In this document: one piece after another, positions 55,247-63,877 of the stretch
How the letters are laid out: each line of letters opens with the position of its first letter
How positions within the stretch are numbered: the stretch's first letter is position 1
Source of the DNA: Cellulomonas hominis
GTDB taxonomy: Bacteria; Actinomycetota; Actinomycetes; Actinomycetales; Cellulomonadaceae
DNA length: 64,000 bases
NCBI RefSeq assembly: GCF_014201095.1
Contig: NZ_JACHDN010000001.1
Span: 1-64,000 of the forward strand
Direction: 5' to 3'
Made by a program: the position numbers and the translations under genes
The notes under the pieces: model-generated
Seen by the model: only the letters and a program-made list of their open reading frames with translations
The model's database searches: none
What the model was told of the DNA's origin: nothing

Positions 55247-55450
55247 TCAGGCGCCCGGGACCGCCTGCAGCTCCGCGATCTCGACGCCCAGGTCGCACAG
55301 CAGCGCGACCACGCCGGTGAGGGCCGAGCGGTCCGGGACCTGGCAGGACAGGATCGCGCCGTCCCGCGTCGGGGCCGCCACGATGTCGGCGAAGTCGCGC
55401 AGGTCCGTCAGGTCGCGCGCGGGGCCGACGACCCGGATGTGGTAGAGCAT
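55247..55450 (-). CDS. Small ACT-like hypothetical protein
   Basis: Sixty-seven residues: MLYHIRVVGPARDLTDLRDF, a strand-helix-strand pattern, and a final ALTGVVALLCDLGVEIAELQ. The arrangement resembles a single ACT or ferredoxin-like domain. A GGGAGG site precedes ATG 55450. A (CCCGG)9 tandem repeat lies about 60 bases upstream. Function unknown. Confidence 0.65.
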   Translation of the reverse strand: MLYHIRVVGPARDLTDLRDFADIVAAPTRDGAILSCQVPDRSALTGVVALLCDLGVEIAELQAVPGA

Positions 55451-55508
55451 CGCGACCTCCCGAGGGCGTGCGCTGCCGCGGCGGGGCCGGCGCCGTGGCT
55501 GCCCGACG

Positions 55509-55553
55509 CCCGGCCCGGCCCGGCCCGGCCCGGCCCGGCCCGGCCCGGCCCGG
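55509..55553. repeat. Tandem pentanucleotide repeat (CCCGG)9
   Basis: Nine exact copies of CCCGG in a row (45 bases) in the gap between the small ACT-like gene and the VOC gene. Such a repeat is prone to slippage. Confidence 0.95.
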
Positions 55554-55662
55554 GACCAGCATCTCCCCCGGCACGGGCTGGCGCCTCATGCCTGCCGGGT
55601 GAGGGCGGCGGAGCCGACGGGGGCGGGCCGCTGCTCCAGGTCGTCGAGCGCCCCGTGCACCG

Positions 55663-56085
55663 TCAGCCCACCCGGTCGACCGCGAGGTCCAGCACCCAGG
55701 TGACCCCGAACGGGTCGCGGACCATGCCGTACAGCGGCGCCCACCCGGCCGGGCCGAGCGGCACGACCACGGTCCCGTCCGCGGCGAGCCGCTCCCAGTA
55801 GCCGGTGAGCTTGTCGGCGTCGGTGCCGCGCACCGAGACGAACACCGGGATCACGCCCGGCTCGTGGCGCGTGTGCGACGGCACGTCGTAGGCCATCACC
55901 CGGAACCCGTCCGGGGAGGCGACCTGCCCCCACATGACCTGGTCGGCCTCCTCGGGCGCGGTGACCGCCTGCGCGTCGGCGTACGTGACGACCGCGAGGT
56001 CGCCCCCGAACACGGACCGGTAGTGCTCGAGCGCGGCGCGCGCCCGGCCGCGGAAGTTCAGGTGGGTCGTGGTGGCGATGCTCAT
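55663..56085 (-). CDS. VOC-family (PhnB/glyoxalase-like) protein
   Basis: A 140-residue single VOC domain pair. LNFRGRARAALEHYRSVFGG and the closing YGMVRDPFGVTWVLDL are typical of PhnB-like proteins, which rarely bind metal like glyoxalase I. ATG 56085 has a GAGGAG site; the longer frame from 56169 would run through the promoter of the divergent WYL gene. The pairing VOC-WYL is common, and the regulator may control this gene. Confidence 0.9.
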   Translation of the reverse strand: MSIATTTHLNFRGRARAALEHYRSVFGGDLAVVTYADAQAVTAPEEADQVMWGQVASPDGFRVMAYDVPSHTRHEPGVIPVFVSVRGTDADKLTGYWERLAADGTVVVPLGPAGWAPLYGMVRDPFGVTWVLDLAVDRVG

Positions 56086-56189
56086 GGCGTGCTCCTCGTC
56101 GTGGGTGCCACCGCGGGGTGCGGCGGGACCGACACCGTCGCAGGCCATCAGGACAGGTACGGTCCTCATCGCGCCGTAGGGTCGGGGCC

Positions 56190-57227
56190 ATGAGCCCGGC
56201 CACCACCACCGCGCGGCTGCTGCGCCTGCTCTCGCTGCTCCAGACCCGCCGCGAGTGGCCCGGGCCCGAGCTCGCCGACCGGCTCGACGTGACCGCCCGG
56301 ACGGTGCGCCGGGACGTGGACCGGCTCCGCGCGATGGGCTACGCCGTCGGCACCACGCGCGGCTCGGCCGGGGGCTACCGGCTCGAGCCCGGGGCGGAGC
56401 TCCCGCCGCTGCTCCTCGACGAGGAGCAGGTCACCGCGATCGCCGTGGCGCTGCAGGCCGTGCCGCTGCTCGGCGCCGGTGTCGAGGACGCCGCCGAGCG
56501 CGCCGACCGGACCCTGCGCCGCGTCATGCCCCCACGGCTGCGCCGACGCGCCGACGCCCTGCGGTACACGGCCCTGCCGCCCGCCACCGCCCTCGCCGCC
56601 GTGCCCGCCACCGAGGCGCTCCTCGCGCTGTCCGCCGCCGTCCGGGCCCGCGAGGTCGTGCGGTTCGACTACGGCGACCCCGACCCCGGCCCCGGTGGCA
56701 CCGCGCCCCTCCCGCCGCGCCGCGCGGAGCCGCACCACCTCGTCGCCGCGCGGGGGCGCTGGTACCTCGTCGCCTGGGACCTCGACCGCGGCGACTGGCG
56801 GCTGTTCCGCGCCGACCGGATGGCGCTCCGTCCGCACACCGGCGCCCGCTTCCCCGCCCGCGACGTCCCCGGTGGCGACGTCGCCCGCTTCGTCGCCGCC
56901 CGGTTCCGCGGGGCCGCCCCGACGGACGACTGGCCCTGCCGCGGCACCGTCGTCCTGGACCTGCCCGCGCGAGAGGTCGCCCCGTTCGCGGGCGACGGCG
57001 TGGTCGAGCCCGTCGACGCCGGTCGCTGCCGGCTCACGACCGGCTCCTGGTCGTGGCCGGCGCTCGCGGCGTCGCTTCTGCGCTTCGACGCCCGGGTCGA
57101 GGTGACCGGCCCGCCGGAGCTCGCCGCGGCGTTCGCGACGCTGGCAGAGCGCTGCCGGGAGGCGGGGTCGCCGCGCGCCACCGACCGCCGTCCGGAACCC
57201 GCCCGCGACGGGCCGCACCCGCACTAG
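56190..57227 (+). CDS. WYL-domain transcriptional regulator (DeoR-like HTH)
   Basis: A 345-residue regulator. The N-terminal helix-turn-helix reads LQTRREWPGPELADRLDVTA and RTVRRDVDRLRAMGYAV. The WYL domain is near residue 195 (HHLVAARGRWYLVAWDLDRG) with the conserved WYL as W-Y-L-V, and a WCX-type C-terminus. WYL domains sense nucleotides or nucleic acids. ATG 56190 lies seven bases after TAGGGT (leaderless). Divergent from the VOC gene. Confidence 0.92.
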   Translation: MSPATTTARLLRLLSLLQTRREWPGPELADRLDVTARTVRRDVDRLRAMGYAVGTTRGSAGGYRLEPGAELPPLLLDEEQVTAIAVALQAVPLLGAGVEDAAERADRTLRRVMPPRLRRRADALRYTALPPATALAAVPATEALLALSAAVRAREVVRFDYGDPDPGPGGTAPLPPRRAEPHHLVAARGRWYLVAWDLDRGDWRLFRADRMALRPHTGARFPARDVPGGDVARFVAARFRGAAPTDDWPCRGTVVLDLPAREVAPFAGDGVVEPVDAGRCRLTTGSWSWPALAASLLRFDARVEVTGPPELAAAFATLAERCREAGSPRATDRRPEPARDGPHPH

Positions 57228-57236
57228 GTTGACGCC

Positions 57237-58694
57237 GTGGGCGACCGGATGCAGGACGTCGAGCTCGAGCCGCTCGACGCGCCCGCGCCCGGCACCGCCC
57301 CCGCGGTCCGCCGCCTGCGGCTCACCCGGCGGCACCTGCTGCGCGGCGGCGCCGTCGCGCTCGTGCTCGTCGCTGCGGTCGTCGGCACCCAGCTCGTCCT
57401 CGACGCGCGGGCGGGCGACCGGGTCGCCGCGGCGCGGGCCGTGCCCGGGGTGATCGGCTACGACGTGGACCGCGACCTGACCGCCACGCCGGCCCCGACG
57501 CTGCTCGGGCTGGACGCGGGCGAGGTCCGCGTGCTCCCGGTGGTCGGGCCGGACCGGCTCCCGGCGGTGCAGGGCCTGGACGCCGCGACCGGCGACGTGC
57601 GCTGGGAGACGTCGCTGGCCGGCGCCGAGGGCACGCAGGGCGCTCAGCCGCCGGAGGGCGGCCCCCAGGAGTGGCCGTCGTGCTCGACGGGCGGCCCGGA
57701 CGTGCGCCGGGTCACGTGCCTGGTGGTGGACCGGCTGCCGCCGACGGGCGACGACACCGACGGGTGGATGCTCGGCGCACCGGCCAGGACCCGGCTCGTC
57801 ACGCTCGACACGGCCACCGGGGCGGTCCTCGCCGAGCGGGAGATGGCGCCCGCCGCGAGCGCCCAGACCGCCGGCGGCGACCTCGTGGTCGTCGAGGTGT
57901 CCGGCGGCGTCGTGCGGCTCTCCGCCGAGGACGCCGTCACGGGCCGCGTGCGGTGGTCGACGGGGCTGCCCGCGGACCCCGGGACCGTCGACGGGCAGAC
58001 GGAGTCGCTTCCGCAGCTGCAGGTGACCGACGCGCACGTCGTCACGACCTGCGGCCCGTACTCGTGGGCGGCCCGGAGGTCCGACGGCATCCTCGAGGCC
58101 GCCGGCTCGGCGGTCCAGGTGGGCCGCGGCGACCGCCTCGTCGTCACGGGGGCCGACGGCCTCACCCGGCTGGGCGGGGCCGACGGCACCGGGGACGCCG
58201 TCGCGGTCGGCGCGCCCGCGTGGTTCACGGTCGACGACGGGAGCTCGCCCGGCCTGGAGCTGCTGACCGACCTGGGGGGGACCACGCAGCGGCTGCGGGC
58301 GGTCGACCACGCGACCGGGGTCCCGGCCTGGGAGACCGAGCTCCCGGGCACCACCGGGGTGTCCCTCATCCTGCTCCGCGACGTCCTGTACGGCGCGGAC
58401 GCCGAGGACGTGTGGGCGCTCGACGTGGCCACGGGCGTGACGCGGTGGCGGTCGCCGCGCAATCCCGGGGGCGCGGACCCCGACGGGTTCTGGCCGTGGC
58501 CGATGACCGACGGCCGCCGGCTCCTGATGGGCGTCCGGACGTCCGAGGACGCCGACGCGCTGCGGGCCTGGTCGCTCGACTCCGGGGAGCGGCTCTGGAC
58601 GACGCCCCTGCCGCAGGCCGGCCGGGGCGGGCTCGTCGTGCTGGACCACGTGCTGTACGGCACGTGGGAGGACCCCGTCCGCCTGGGCGGCTGA
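57237..58694 (+). CDS. Membrane-anchored PQQ-like beta-propeller protein
   Basis: A 485-residue protein. One helix near residues 38-55 (AVALVLVAAVVGTQLVL), then an extracellular beta propeller with PQQ-like repeats such as GLDAATGDVRWETSL, TLDTATGAVLAEREM, AVDHATGVPAWETEL and ALDVATGVTRWRSP. No enzyme motif is visible. GTG 57237 lies six bases after TAGGTT; that box contains the stop codon of the preceding gene, so it has its own leaderless promoter. Confidence 0.85.
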   Translation: MGDRMQDVELEPLDAPAPGTAPAVRRLRLTRRHLLRGGAVALVLVAAVVGTQLVLDARAGDRVAAARAVPGVIGYDVDRDLTATPAPTLLGLDAGEVRVLPVVGPDRLPAVQGLDAATGDVRWETSLAGAEGTQGAQPPEGGPQEWPSCSTGGPDVRRVTCLVVDRLPPTGDDTDGWMLGAPARTRLVTLDTATGAVLAEREMAPAASAQTAGGDLVVVEVSGGVVRLSAEDAVTGRVRWSTGLPADPGTVDGQTESLPQLQVTDAHVVTTCGPYSWAARRSDGILEAAGSAVQVGRGDRLVVTGADGLTRLGGADGTGDAVAVGAPAWFTVDDGSSPGLELLTDLGGTTQRLRAVDHATGVPAWETELPGTTGVSLILLRDVLYGADAEDVWALDVATGVTRWRSPRNPGGADPDGFWPWPMTDGRRLLMGVRTSEDADALRAWSLDSGERLWTTPLPQAGRGGLVVLDHVLYGTWEDPVRLGG

Positions 58695-58763
58695 GCCCGG
58701 GCACCGCGCCCGGCCCGCGCCGCTCGAGATGCTGCCGGGTCGCCTGCCTGCGACGATCCGGGC

Positions 58764-59192
58764 ATGTCCGTACGCTCCGGCGCTCTCGCGCTCGCCGCCC
58801 TCGTCGGCGTGGCGCTGAGCTCCTGCGCCCCGCCGCGCGACGAGGCCGCAGACACCGCGACGGGCTTCTACACGGCGATCGCCGACGGGGACGGGGCCGC
58901 GGCGTGCGCGGCCCTGGCGCCGGCGGTCGCCGCGGCCGTCGAGGACGACGCCGGGTCGCCGTGCCCGGAGGCCCTGACCTCGGGGGACCTCGGCGACGAC
59001 CTCCGCGACCGGGCGGACGCGGCGGGCGCGACGTCCGGGGGCGCGGCGGTGCGCGTCGCCGGGCGGCAGGCGCAGGTCGCGCTCGGCACGGACACGCTCT
59101 TCCTGGCCCGGTCGGGACCCGGCTGGGTCATCACCGCCGCGGCGTGCACGGCGCGGCCGGACCGGCCCTACGACTGCGAGGTGGCGGAGTGA
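58764..59192 (+). CDS. Small lipoprotein
   Basis: A 142-residue protein. The signal ends with LSSC near residue 21, so it should be lipid-anchored outside. The rest (FYTAIADGDGAAACAALAPA and onward) resembles small NTF2-like lipoproteins seen in actinobacteria. Four further cysteines may form disulfides. Its stop overlaps the next micro-ORF (GTGA). Confidence 0.75.
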   Translation: MSVRSGALALAALVGVALSSCAPPRDEAADTATGFYTAIADGDGAAACAALAPAVAAAVEDDAGSPCPEALTSGDLGDDLRDRADAAGATSGGAAVRVAGRQAQVALGTDTLFLARSGPGWVITAAACTARPDRPYDCEVAE

Positions 59193-59281
59193 GGACCCAG
59201 CGCGCCCTGTTCGTCGCGACCCTGGCCGTGGTCGCGCTCGGCCTCATCTACAGCGTCCTGATCGCGCTGGTGCAGCGATGA
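59189..59281 (+). CDS. Thirty-residue membrane micro-protein
   Basis: A single helix (ALFVATLAVVALGLIYSVLI) with a positive start (VRTQR) and a closing Arg. Its GTG overlaps the stop of the lipoprotein gene (GTGA), and its stop overlaps the ATG of the DUF6766 gene (ATGA). Double overlap strongly suggests translation coupled with both neighbours. Possibly a small subunit or a translation coupler. Confidence 0.7.
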   Translation: MRTQRALFVATLAVVALGLIYSVLIALVQR

Positions 59282-59964
59282 CCCGCCGGACCCCGCGCGT
59301 CCTGCGTGAGAACGGCCTGAGCCTGTTCTTCGGCGCGATCTTCCTGGCGGCGGTCGTCGGTCAGGCGGCCAGCGGTCTGGCGCTGGTCAACCGCGAGCAG
59401 GTCGCCGCGGACCTGGACCCGCTCACGCTCGGCCAGTACGTCACGTCGTCGGCCTTCCTGGTCGACCTCACCGAGAACTGGCAGTCGGAGTTCCTGCAGT
59501 TCCTGCTCTTCATCGGCGCCACCGTGTGGTTGCTGCAGCGCGGTTCGCCCGAGTCCAAGAGCCTCGACCGGGCCGGGCGCGAGAGCGACGAGGACCAGCG
59601 CGTCGGACGGCACGCGGGCGAGGACTCCCCGTCCTGGGCCCGCCGCACCGGGTGGCGGCTCTCGGTCTACTCGCACTCCCTGACCCTCGTGATGGGCGCG
59701 GTCTTCCTGGGCTCCTGGCTCGCGCAGTCCCTCACGGGCGCCGTCGCGTACTCCGAGGAGCAGATGCGCGACCTGCAGGACCCTGTCACCTGGACCGAGT
59801 ACCTCACGCTGCCGGACTTCTGGAGCCGCACCCTGCAGAACTGGCAGTCCGAGTTCCTCGCGGTGCTGTGCATGGTGGTGTTCGCGATCTACCTCCGCGA
59901 GCGCGGCTCGCCCGAGTCGAAGCCCGTCGGCGCGCCGCACGGCGCCACGGGGGTCGAGTCCTGA
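59278..59964 (+). CDS. DUF6766 membrane protein with internal duplication
   Basis: A 228-residue protein made of two homologous halves, each with two helices. Matching pieces: FFGAIFLAAVVGQAASGLAL with VMGAVFLGSWLAQSLTGAVA, and NWQSEFLQFLLFIGATVWLL with NWQSEFLAVLCMVVFAIYLR; both are followed by QRGSPESK or ERGSPESK. This fits the DUF6766 family, function unknown. It is coupled to the upstream micro-ORF. Confidence 0.87.
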   Translation: MTRRTPRVLRENGLSLFFGAIFLAAVVGQAASGLALVNREQVAADLDPLTLGQYVTSSAFLVDLTENWQSEFLQFLLFIGATVWLLQRGSPESKSLDRAGRESDEDQRVGRHAGEDSPSWARRTGWRLSVYSHSLTLVMGAVFLGSWLAQSLTGAVAYSEEQMRDLQDPVTWTEYLTLPDFWSRTLQNWQSEFLAVLCMVVFAIYLRERGSPESKPVGAPHGATGVES

Positions 59965-60009
59965 GCGCCCGCGCGCGTGAGACACTTCGGCGCCGACGAG
60001 GAGGCGCAG

Positions 60010-60477
60010 ATGCTCGAGATGTACGACCGCGACGGCTCGTTCGCCCACCTGGACGCGTTCGCCGAGGGGGCGTCGGCACGGCTGCGGGTGCCCACGGAGT
60101 GCAGCATCATCGTCCGCCAGGTGCACCTGCTGCGGTACGCCGCGAGCAGCGGCGAGCGCGCCGCGCACTGCGACAAGGTGGAGATCGCCGCCGGCGAGGG
60201 CCCCTGCGTCACCGCGATCCAGCAGCTGCGCGGCGAGCTCGTCCTCGACGTCGCGGCGGACGAGCGGTGGCCGGCCTGGCGCAGCGCGGCCCTCGACCGC
60301 GGGTTCCGGTCGGCCGCGGCACTTCCCGCGATCGTCGACGCGGACACCACGGTGGCGCTGAACCTGTACTCCGAGGCGCTCGACCCGTGGGAGCGGGACG
60401 CGCTCGTGGGGATGGACCGGTACGTCCAGGAGATCGCCGAGGCGATCCGCACCCGGGGGATCACGCCGGCGCCGTGA
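60010..60477 (+). CDS. GAF-domain protein
   Basis: A 155-residue single GAF domain. Features: HCDKVEIAAGEGPCVTAIQQ, then VAADERWPAWRSAALDRGFRSAAALPAI, and DPWERDALVGMDRYVQEIAE. It lacks an output such as ANTAR, unlike most actinobacterial homologues. ATG 60010 is five bases after AGGAGG (59999-60004); GTG 59977 is an alternative without a ribosome site. It follows DUF6766 by 45 bases. Confidence 0.85.
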   Translation: MLEMYDRDGSFAHLDAFAEGASARLRVPTECSIIVRQVHLLRYAASSGERAAHCDKVEIAAGEGPCVTAIQQLRGELVLDVAADERWPAWRSAALDRGFRSAAALPAIVDADTTVALNLYSEALDPWERDALVGMDRYVQEIAEAIRTRGITPAP

Positions 60478-60623
60478 GGGCGCCGGGCGGGCTCCCTCGG
60501 GCCGCCGGTCCACCACCACCGCCGTGCACACGACGGGCGTCGGGATGACCGCGTCATCCAGCCGTTGTACGCGCGCCCCTGCGACATCTCGTCCCGTGGG
60601 AGGTCTCGGCGCCCCGGGTCCCG

Positions 60624-60655
60624 CTCCTACGTTCGACGCACACCGAACGTAGGAG
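60624..60655. promoter_or_regulatory. Perfect 12-bp inverted repeat including the Shine-Dalgarno site of the ABC exporter
   Basis: CTCCTACGTTCG (60624-60635) and CGAACGTAGGAG (60644-60655) are perfect complements, separated by eight bases. The right arm contains AGGAG(G) at 60651-60656, the ribosome site for ATG 60661. The element could be the operator of the response regulator encoded downstream, an RNA hairpin that hides the ribosome site, or both. Confidence 0.8.
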
Positions 60656-60660
60656 GGCGC

Positions 60661-61635
60661 ATGATCGAGGCCACGGGCCTGACCAAGACGTACGACGGGA
60701 CAGTGGCCGTCGACGGCATCAGCTTCACGGTGCGTCCCGGCGTGGTCACCGGGTTCCTGGGTCCGAACGGCGCGGGCAAGTCCACGACGATGCGGATGAT
60801 CGTCGGGCTCGACCGCCCGACCGCGGGCTCCGTCACCGTGAACGGCCGCCGCTACGCCGACCACCGCGCTCCGCTGGGCGAGGTCGGGGCGCTGCTCGAT
60901 GCGAAGGCGGTCCACCCCGGGCGGTCCGCACGGGCGCACCTGCTGGCGCTGGCAGCGACCCACGGCATCGGCGCGCGGCGGGTGACGACGGTGATGGAGG
61001 AGACCGGCCTGCTGGCGGTCGCGCGCAAGCGGGCCGGGACGTTCTCGCTGGGCATGGGGCAGCGGCTCGGCATCGCCGCGGCTCTGCTCGGCGACCCACG
61101 GACGCTGATCCTGGACGAGCCGGTCAACGGGTTGGACCCGGAGGGCGTCGCCTGGGTGCGGAACCTGCTGCGCGGCCTGGCTGCGCAGGGCCGGACGGTG
61201 CTGCTGTCGTCGCACCTCATGTCCGAGATGGCGCTGACCGCGGACCACCTGATCGTCCTGGGCCGAGGGCGGGTGCTCGCGGACGCTCCGGTGGCGGAGG
61301 TGGTGGGGCTTGCGGGGACGCGGGTGGTCCGGGTGCGGACACCGACGGCGGCTGCGCTCACGACCGCGCTGCAGACCCTGCCGGGTGTCCAGGTCTCGAC
61401 CATCGGACCCGACCTGCTCGACGTGACCGGCGCGGAAGCCCCCGAGGTCGCGCAGATCGCCGCCACCGCGGGGGTCGTGCTCCACGAGCTGGCCCCCGTC
61501 CAGGTCTCCCTCGAGGACGCCTACATGCAGCTCACCGCCACGGAGGTCGAGTACCGCTCGGGCTCCCCCGGCCCGTCCGGCACCCGCGCGACGCGCGCGA
61601 CCAGCACGGCCCGCACCACGGGAGGTACCCGATGA
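60661..61635 (+). CDS. ABC exporter ATP-binding protein
   Basis: A 324-residue ATPase of the CcmA/BcrA type. Walker A GPNGAGKST, the signature FSLGMGQRLGIAAALL, Walker B LILDEPVNGLDPEG and the His switch in LLSSHLMSEM are all present. The ~90-residue C-terminal extension and its Ser/Thr/Arg-rich tail are variable in this class. With the permease and two-component system downstream it resembles antibiotic or antimicrobial-peptide exporters. Preceded by a perfect inverted repeat. Confidence 0.95.
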   Translation: MIEATGLTKTYDGTVAVDGISFTVRPGVVTGFLGPNGAGKSTTMRMIVGLDRPTAGSVTVNGRRYADHRAPLGEVGALLDAKAVHPGRSARAHLLALAATHGIGARRVTTVMEETGLLAVARKRAGTFSLGMGQRLGIAAALLGDPRTLILDEPVNGLDPEGVAWVRNLLRGLAAQGRTVLLSSHLMSEMALTADHLIVLGRGRVLADAPVAEVVGLAGTRVVRVRTPTAAALTTALQTLPGVQVSTIGPDLLDVTGAEAPEVAQIAATAGVVLHELAPVQVSLEDAYMQLTATEVEYRSGSPGPSGTRATRATSTARTTGGTR

Positions 61636-62480
61636 CCACGTTCACCCCGCTCGCCGACCCGCCCGTCCGCTCGGTCCCCGTCGCACAGCCCGTGACGTTC
61701 GGGCGCCTCGTCGCCGCCGAGCGGATCAAGCTGCGGACACTCCGGTCGACGTGGTGGTCCCTCCTCGTGGGGGTGGCGTTCCTGCCGGCGTTCGCCGCGA
61801 TGCGCTTCTCGAGCATCTCCACGGTGCCCGAGGCCGTCGGCTCCCCGTACCTGGTCGGTGCCGTCTACGTGACGTCCGGCGTCGCGCTGGCCCAGCTGGT
61901 GTTCTGCACGCTCGGGGTGCTGTCGATCGCCGGTGAGTACAGCACGGGGCAGATCCGCTCGACGCTGACCGCCGCACCCCGCCGGCTCCAGGCGCTGTGG
62001 GCCAAGCTGCTCGTCACCGTGGCGGTCGTGATGGTCGCGTCGCTGCTGGGCGTGGCCCTCGCGTGGGCCGCCGGGACGCCGTGGTTCGAGCGCACCGGCA
62101 TGTCGATCGACCCGACCCGCGCGGACGACCTGCGGATCCTCTGGGGCGTCCCGCTCTACCTCGGTGCGGCGACGGCCCTGGCGTTCGGCATCGGCGCGAT
62201 CGTGCGCAGCTCTGCGGCGGGCATCGCGACCGTGCTGGGACTGCTGCTCGTCCTGGAGAACGGCCTCGGGGCGGTGCCGTGGGCGCCGCTGCAGACGTTC
62301 GCCTCGTTCCTGCCTGCGAGCGCCGGCAACCGTCTGCTGCAGTCCGACGCGGTGGGGTCCGTCATCACCACGTCGAGCACGACGACGTTGTCACCCTGGG
62401 AGGGCTACGGCGTGATGCTCGCCTGGGTCGCGGTGGTGCTGGTGGCCGCCTCGGTGCTGCTGCGCCGCCGGGATGCCTGA
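61632..62480 (+). CDS. ABC exporter permease
   Basis: A 282-residue ABC-2-type permease with about six helices (for example LLVGVAFLPAFAAM, LAQLVFCTLGVLSIAGEYST and GIATVLGLLLVLENGLGAV). GEYSTGQIRSTLTAAPRR is the conserved loop contacting the ATPase. The ATG overlaps the ATPase stop (ATGA). It should move small lipophilic or peptide molecules outward. Confidence 0.93.
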   Translation: MTTFTPLADPPVRSVPVAQPVTFGRLVAAERIKLRTLRSTWWSLLVGVAFLPAFAAMRFSSISTVPEAVGSPYLVGAVYVTSGVALAQLVFCTLGVLSIAGEYSTGQIRSTLTAAPRRLQALWAKLLVTVAVVMVASLLGVALAWAAGTPWFERTGMSIDPTRADDLRILWGVPLYLGAATALAFGIGAIVRSSAAGIATVLGLLLVLENGLGAVPWAPLQTFASFLPASAGNRLLQSDAVGSVITTSSTTTLSPWEGYGVMLAWVAVVLVAASVLLRRRDA

Positions 62481-62506
62481 CGCGCCAGGTCTGGGAGAGT
62501 ACGGAC

Positions 62507-63877
62507 GTGGCTGCGCACGAAAGGACGGGTGTGGTCGAGGCACCCGCCCCGCCGACCTTCACCGAGCTGTCCGCGCGCCCCCTCGGACCGGTCCGCCGGT
62601 TCCTGCGGCGGCGACCGGTGGTGGTGGACCTGCTCCTGGCCGCCGGCTTCGCGGGGTGGGCGCTGCTGGTGGGCGTCGGCGCGGACTCGATGTACTCCCT
62701 GCACGCGCGGTTCGGCGGTGACCGGGTGCTGCAGATGCAGCTCGCCTCCCTCGGTCTGACGGCGGCGGGGGTGGTGGCGGTGCTGCTGCGGCGCCGCCGG
62801 CCCGTGCCCGTGGCGGTCGCGATGACGCTGCTCGGCGTCGGCGCACTCGCGGCGACCGGCACCACGTCGGGCTTCGAGGTCGGGACGGCGGTCGCGCTGT
62901 TCGCGGTCGCGACCCGGCGGGAGCCGCTCGTCACGTGGAGCGTCCTCGCCGGGACGGTCGCTGCGCTGCTCGTCGCCGCGTGGCTGCTCCCGCTGCCCCG
63001 CGTCGTCGGCTCCCTCATGGCGGGTCTCGACCCGGACGGGGGCGGCCGCGGGCTCGGCAGCACCGTCTGGTTCCAGACCGCCGCGCCGGTGCTCGTGCTC
63101 GCGCTGCTCGCCGTCGCGACGGGCACCAACGCGCGGAACCGGCGGCTCCACCTCGCGGCGTTCGTCGAGCAGGCGAACGCGCTGGCCCGCGAGCAGGAGC
63201 AGCGCGTGCAGCTCGCCCGCGCGTCGGAGCGCGCCGGCATCGCCCGCGAGATGCACGACGTCGTGGCGCACAGCGTCTCGGTGATGGTGACTCTCGGCGG
63301 TGGTGCGGCCGCTGCGCTGGACCAGGCGCCGGACCGGTCCCGGGCGGCGCTCCGCGAGCTGGTCGCGACGGGCCAGTCGGCGCTGCGGGACATGCGCCGG
63401 GTCCTGGACGTCCTGCACGAGGAGGCACCCGGCACGGGGGCAGCCTCGGGACCGCCGGTGGCGCCGCTCGCCCCGCAGCCCGGCACCGGGGACCTGGGCG
63501 CGCTCGCCGACCGGTTCCGCACCGCCGGCCTCGCGCTGGACGCGACCGGCCTCGACGACCGGGGCCTGGCGACGCTGCCCCCGGCCCTGCAGCTCGCCGT
63601 GTTCCGCATCGCCCAGGAGGCGCTGACCAACGTGCTGAGGCACGCGCCGGGGACCGCGGGCGCCGAGCTGGCCGTGCGCCGGACCGGCGTGTCGGTGGAG
63701 CTCGTCGTGACCGACCTGGGCGACGCACGTGCCGTCCCGGCGGGCACGGGCGCGGGCCGGGGCGTGCTCGGGATGCGGGAGCGCGCCGCGGCATTCGGCG
63801 GCGCTGTCGAGGCCGGACCGCACGAGTCCGGCTGGCGCGTCCGGGCCGTGCTGCCGCACGCGGAGGAGGGCGCATGA
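62507..63877 (+). CDS. NarL-type sensor histidine kinase
   Basis: A 456-residue kinase. Five or six helices cover residues about 45-195. The HisKA_3 box is REMHDVVAHSVSVMV (the His near residue 250), and the ATPase has the N box EALTNVLRHA and a G box RGVLGMRERAAAFGG. GTG 62507 lies six bases after GAGAGT, a possible -10 element. It is coupled to the response regulator (ATGA). Confidence 0.92.
   Translation: MAAHERTGVVEAPAPPTFTELSARPLGPVRRFLRRRPVVVDLLLAAGFAGWALLVGVGADSMYSLHARFGGDRVLQMQLASLGLTAAGVVAVLLRRRRPVPVAVAMTLLGVGALAATGTTSGFEVGTAVALFAVATRREPLVTWSVLAGTVAALLVAAWLLPLPRVVGSLMAGLDPDGGGRGLGSTVWFQTAAPVLVLALLAVATGTNARNRRLHLAAFVEQANALAREQEQRVQLARASERAGIAREMHDVVAHSVSVMVTLGGGAAAALDQAPDRSRAALRELVATGQSALRDMRRVLDVLHEEAPGTGAASGPPVAPLAPQPGTGDLGALADRFRTAGLALDATGLDDRGLATLPPALQLAVFRIAQEALTNVLRHAPGTAGAELAVRRTGVSVELVVTDLGDARAVPAGTGAGRGVLGMRERAAAFGGAVEAGPHESGWRVRAVLPHAEEGA

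Noticed and set aside
59977..60009. GTG 59977 as the start of the GAF protein
   Set aside because: No ribosome site or -10 box precedes it, whereas ATG 60010 has AGGAGG five bases upstream; kept only as an alternative.
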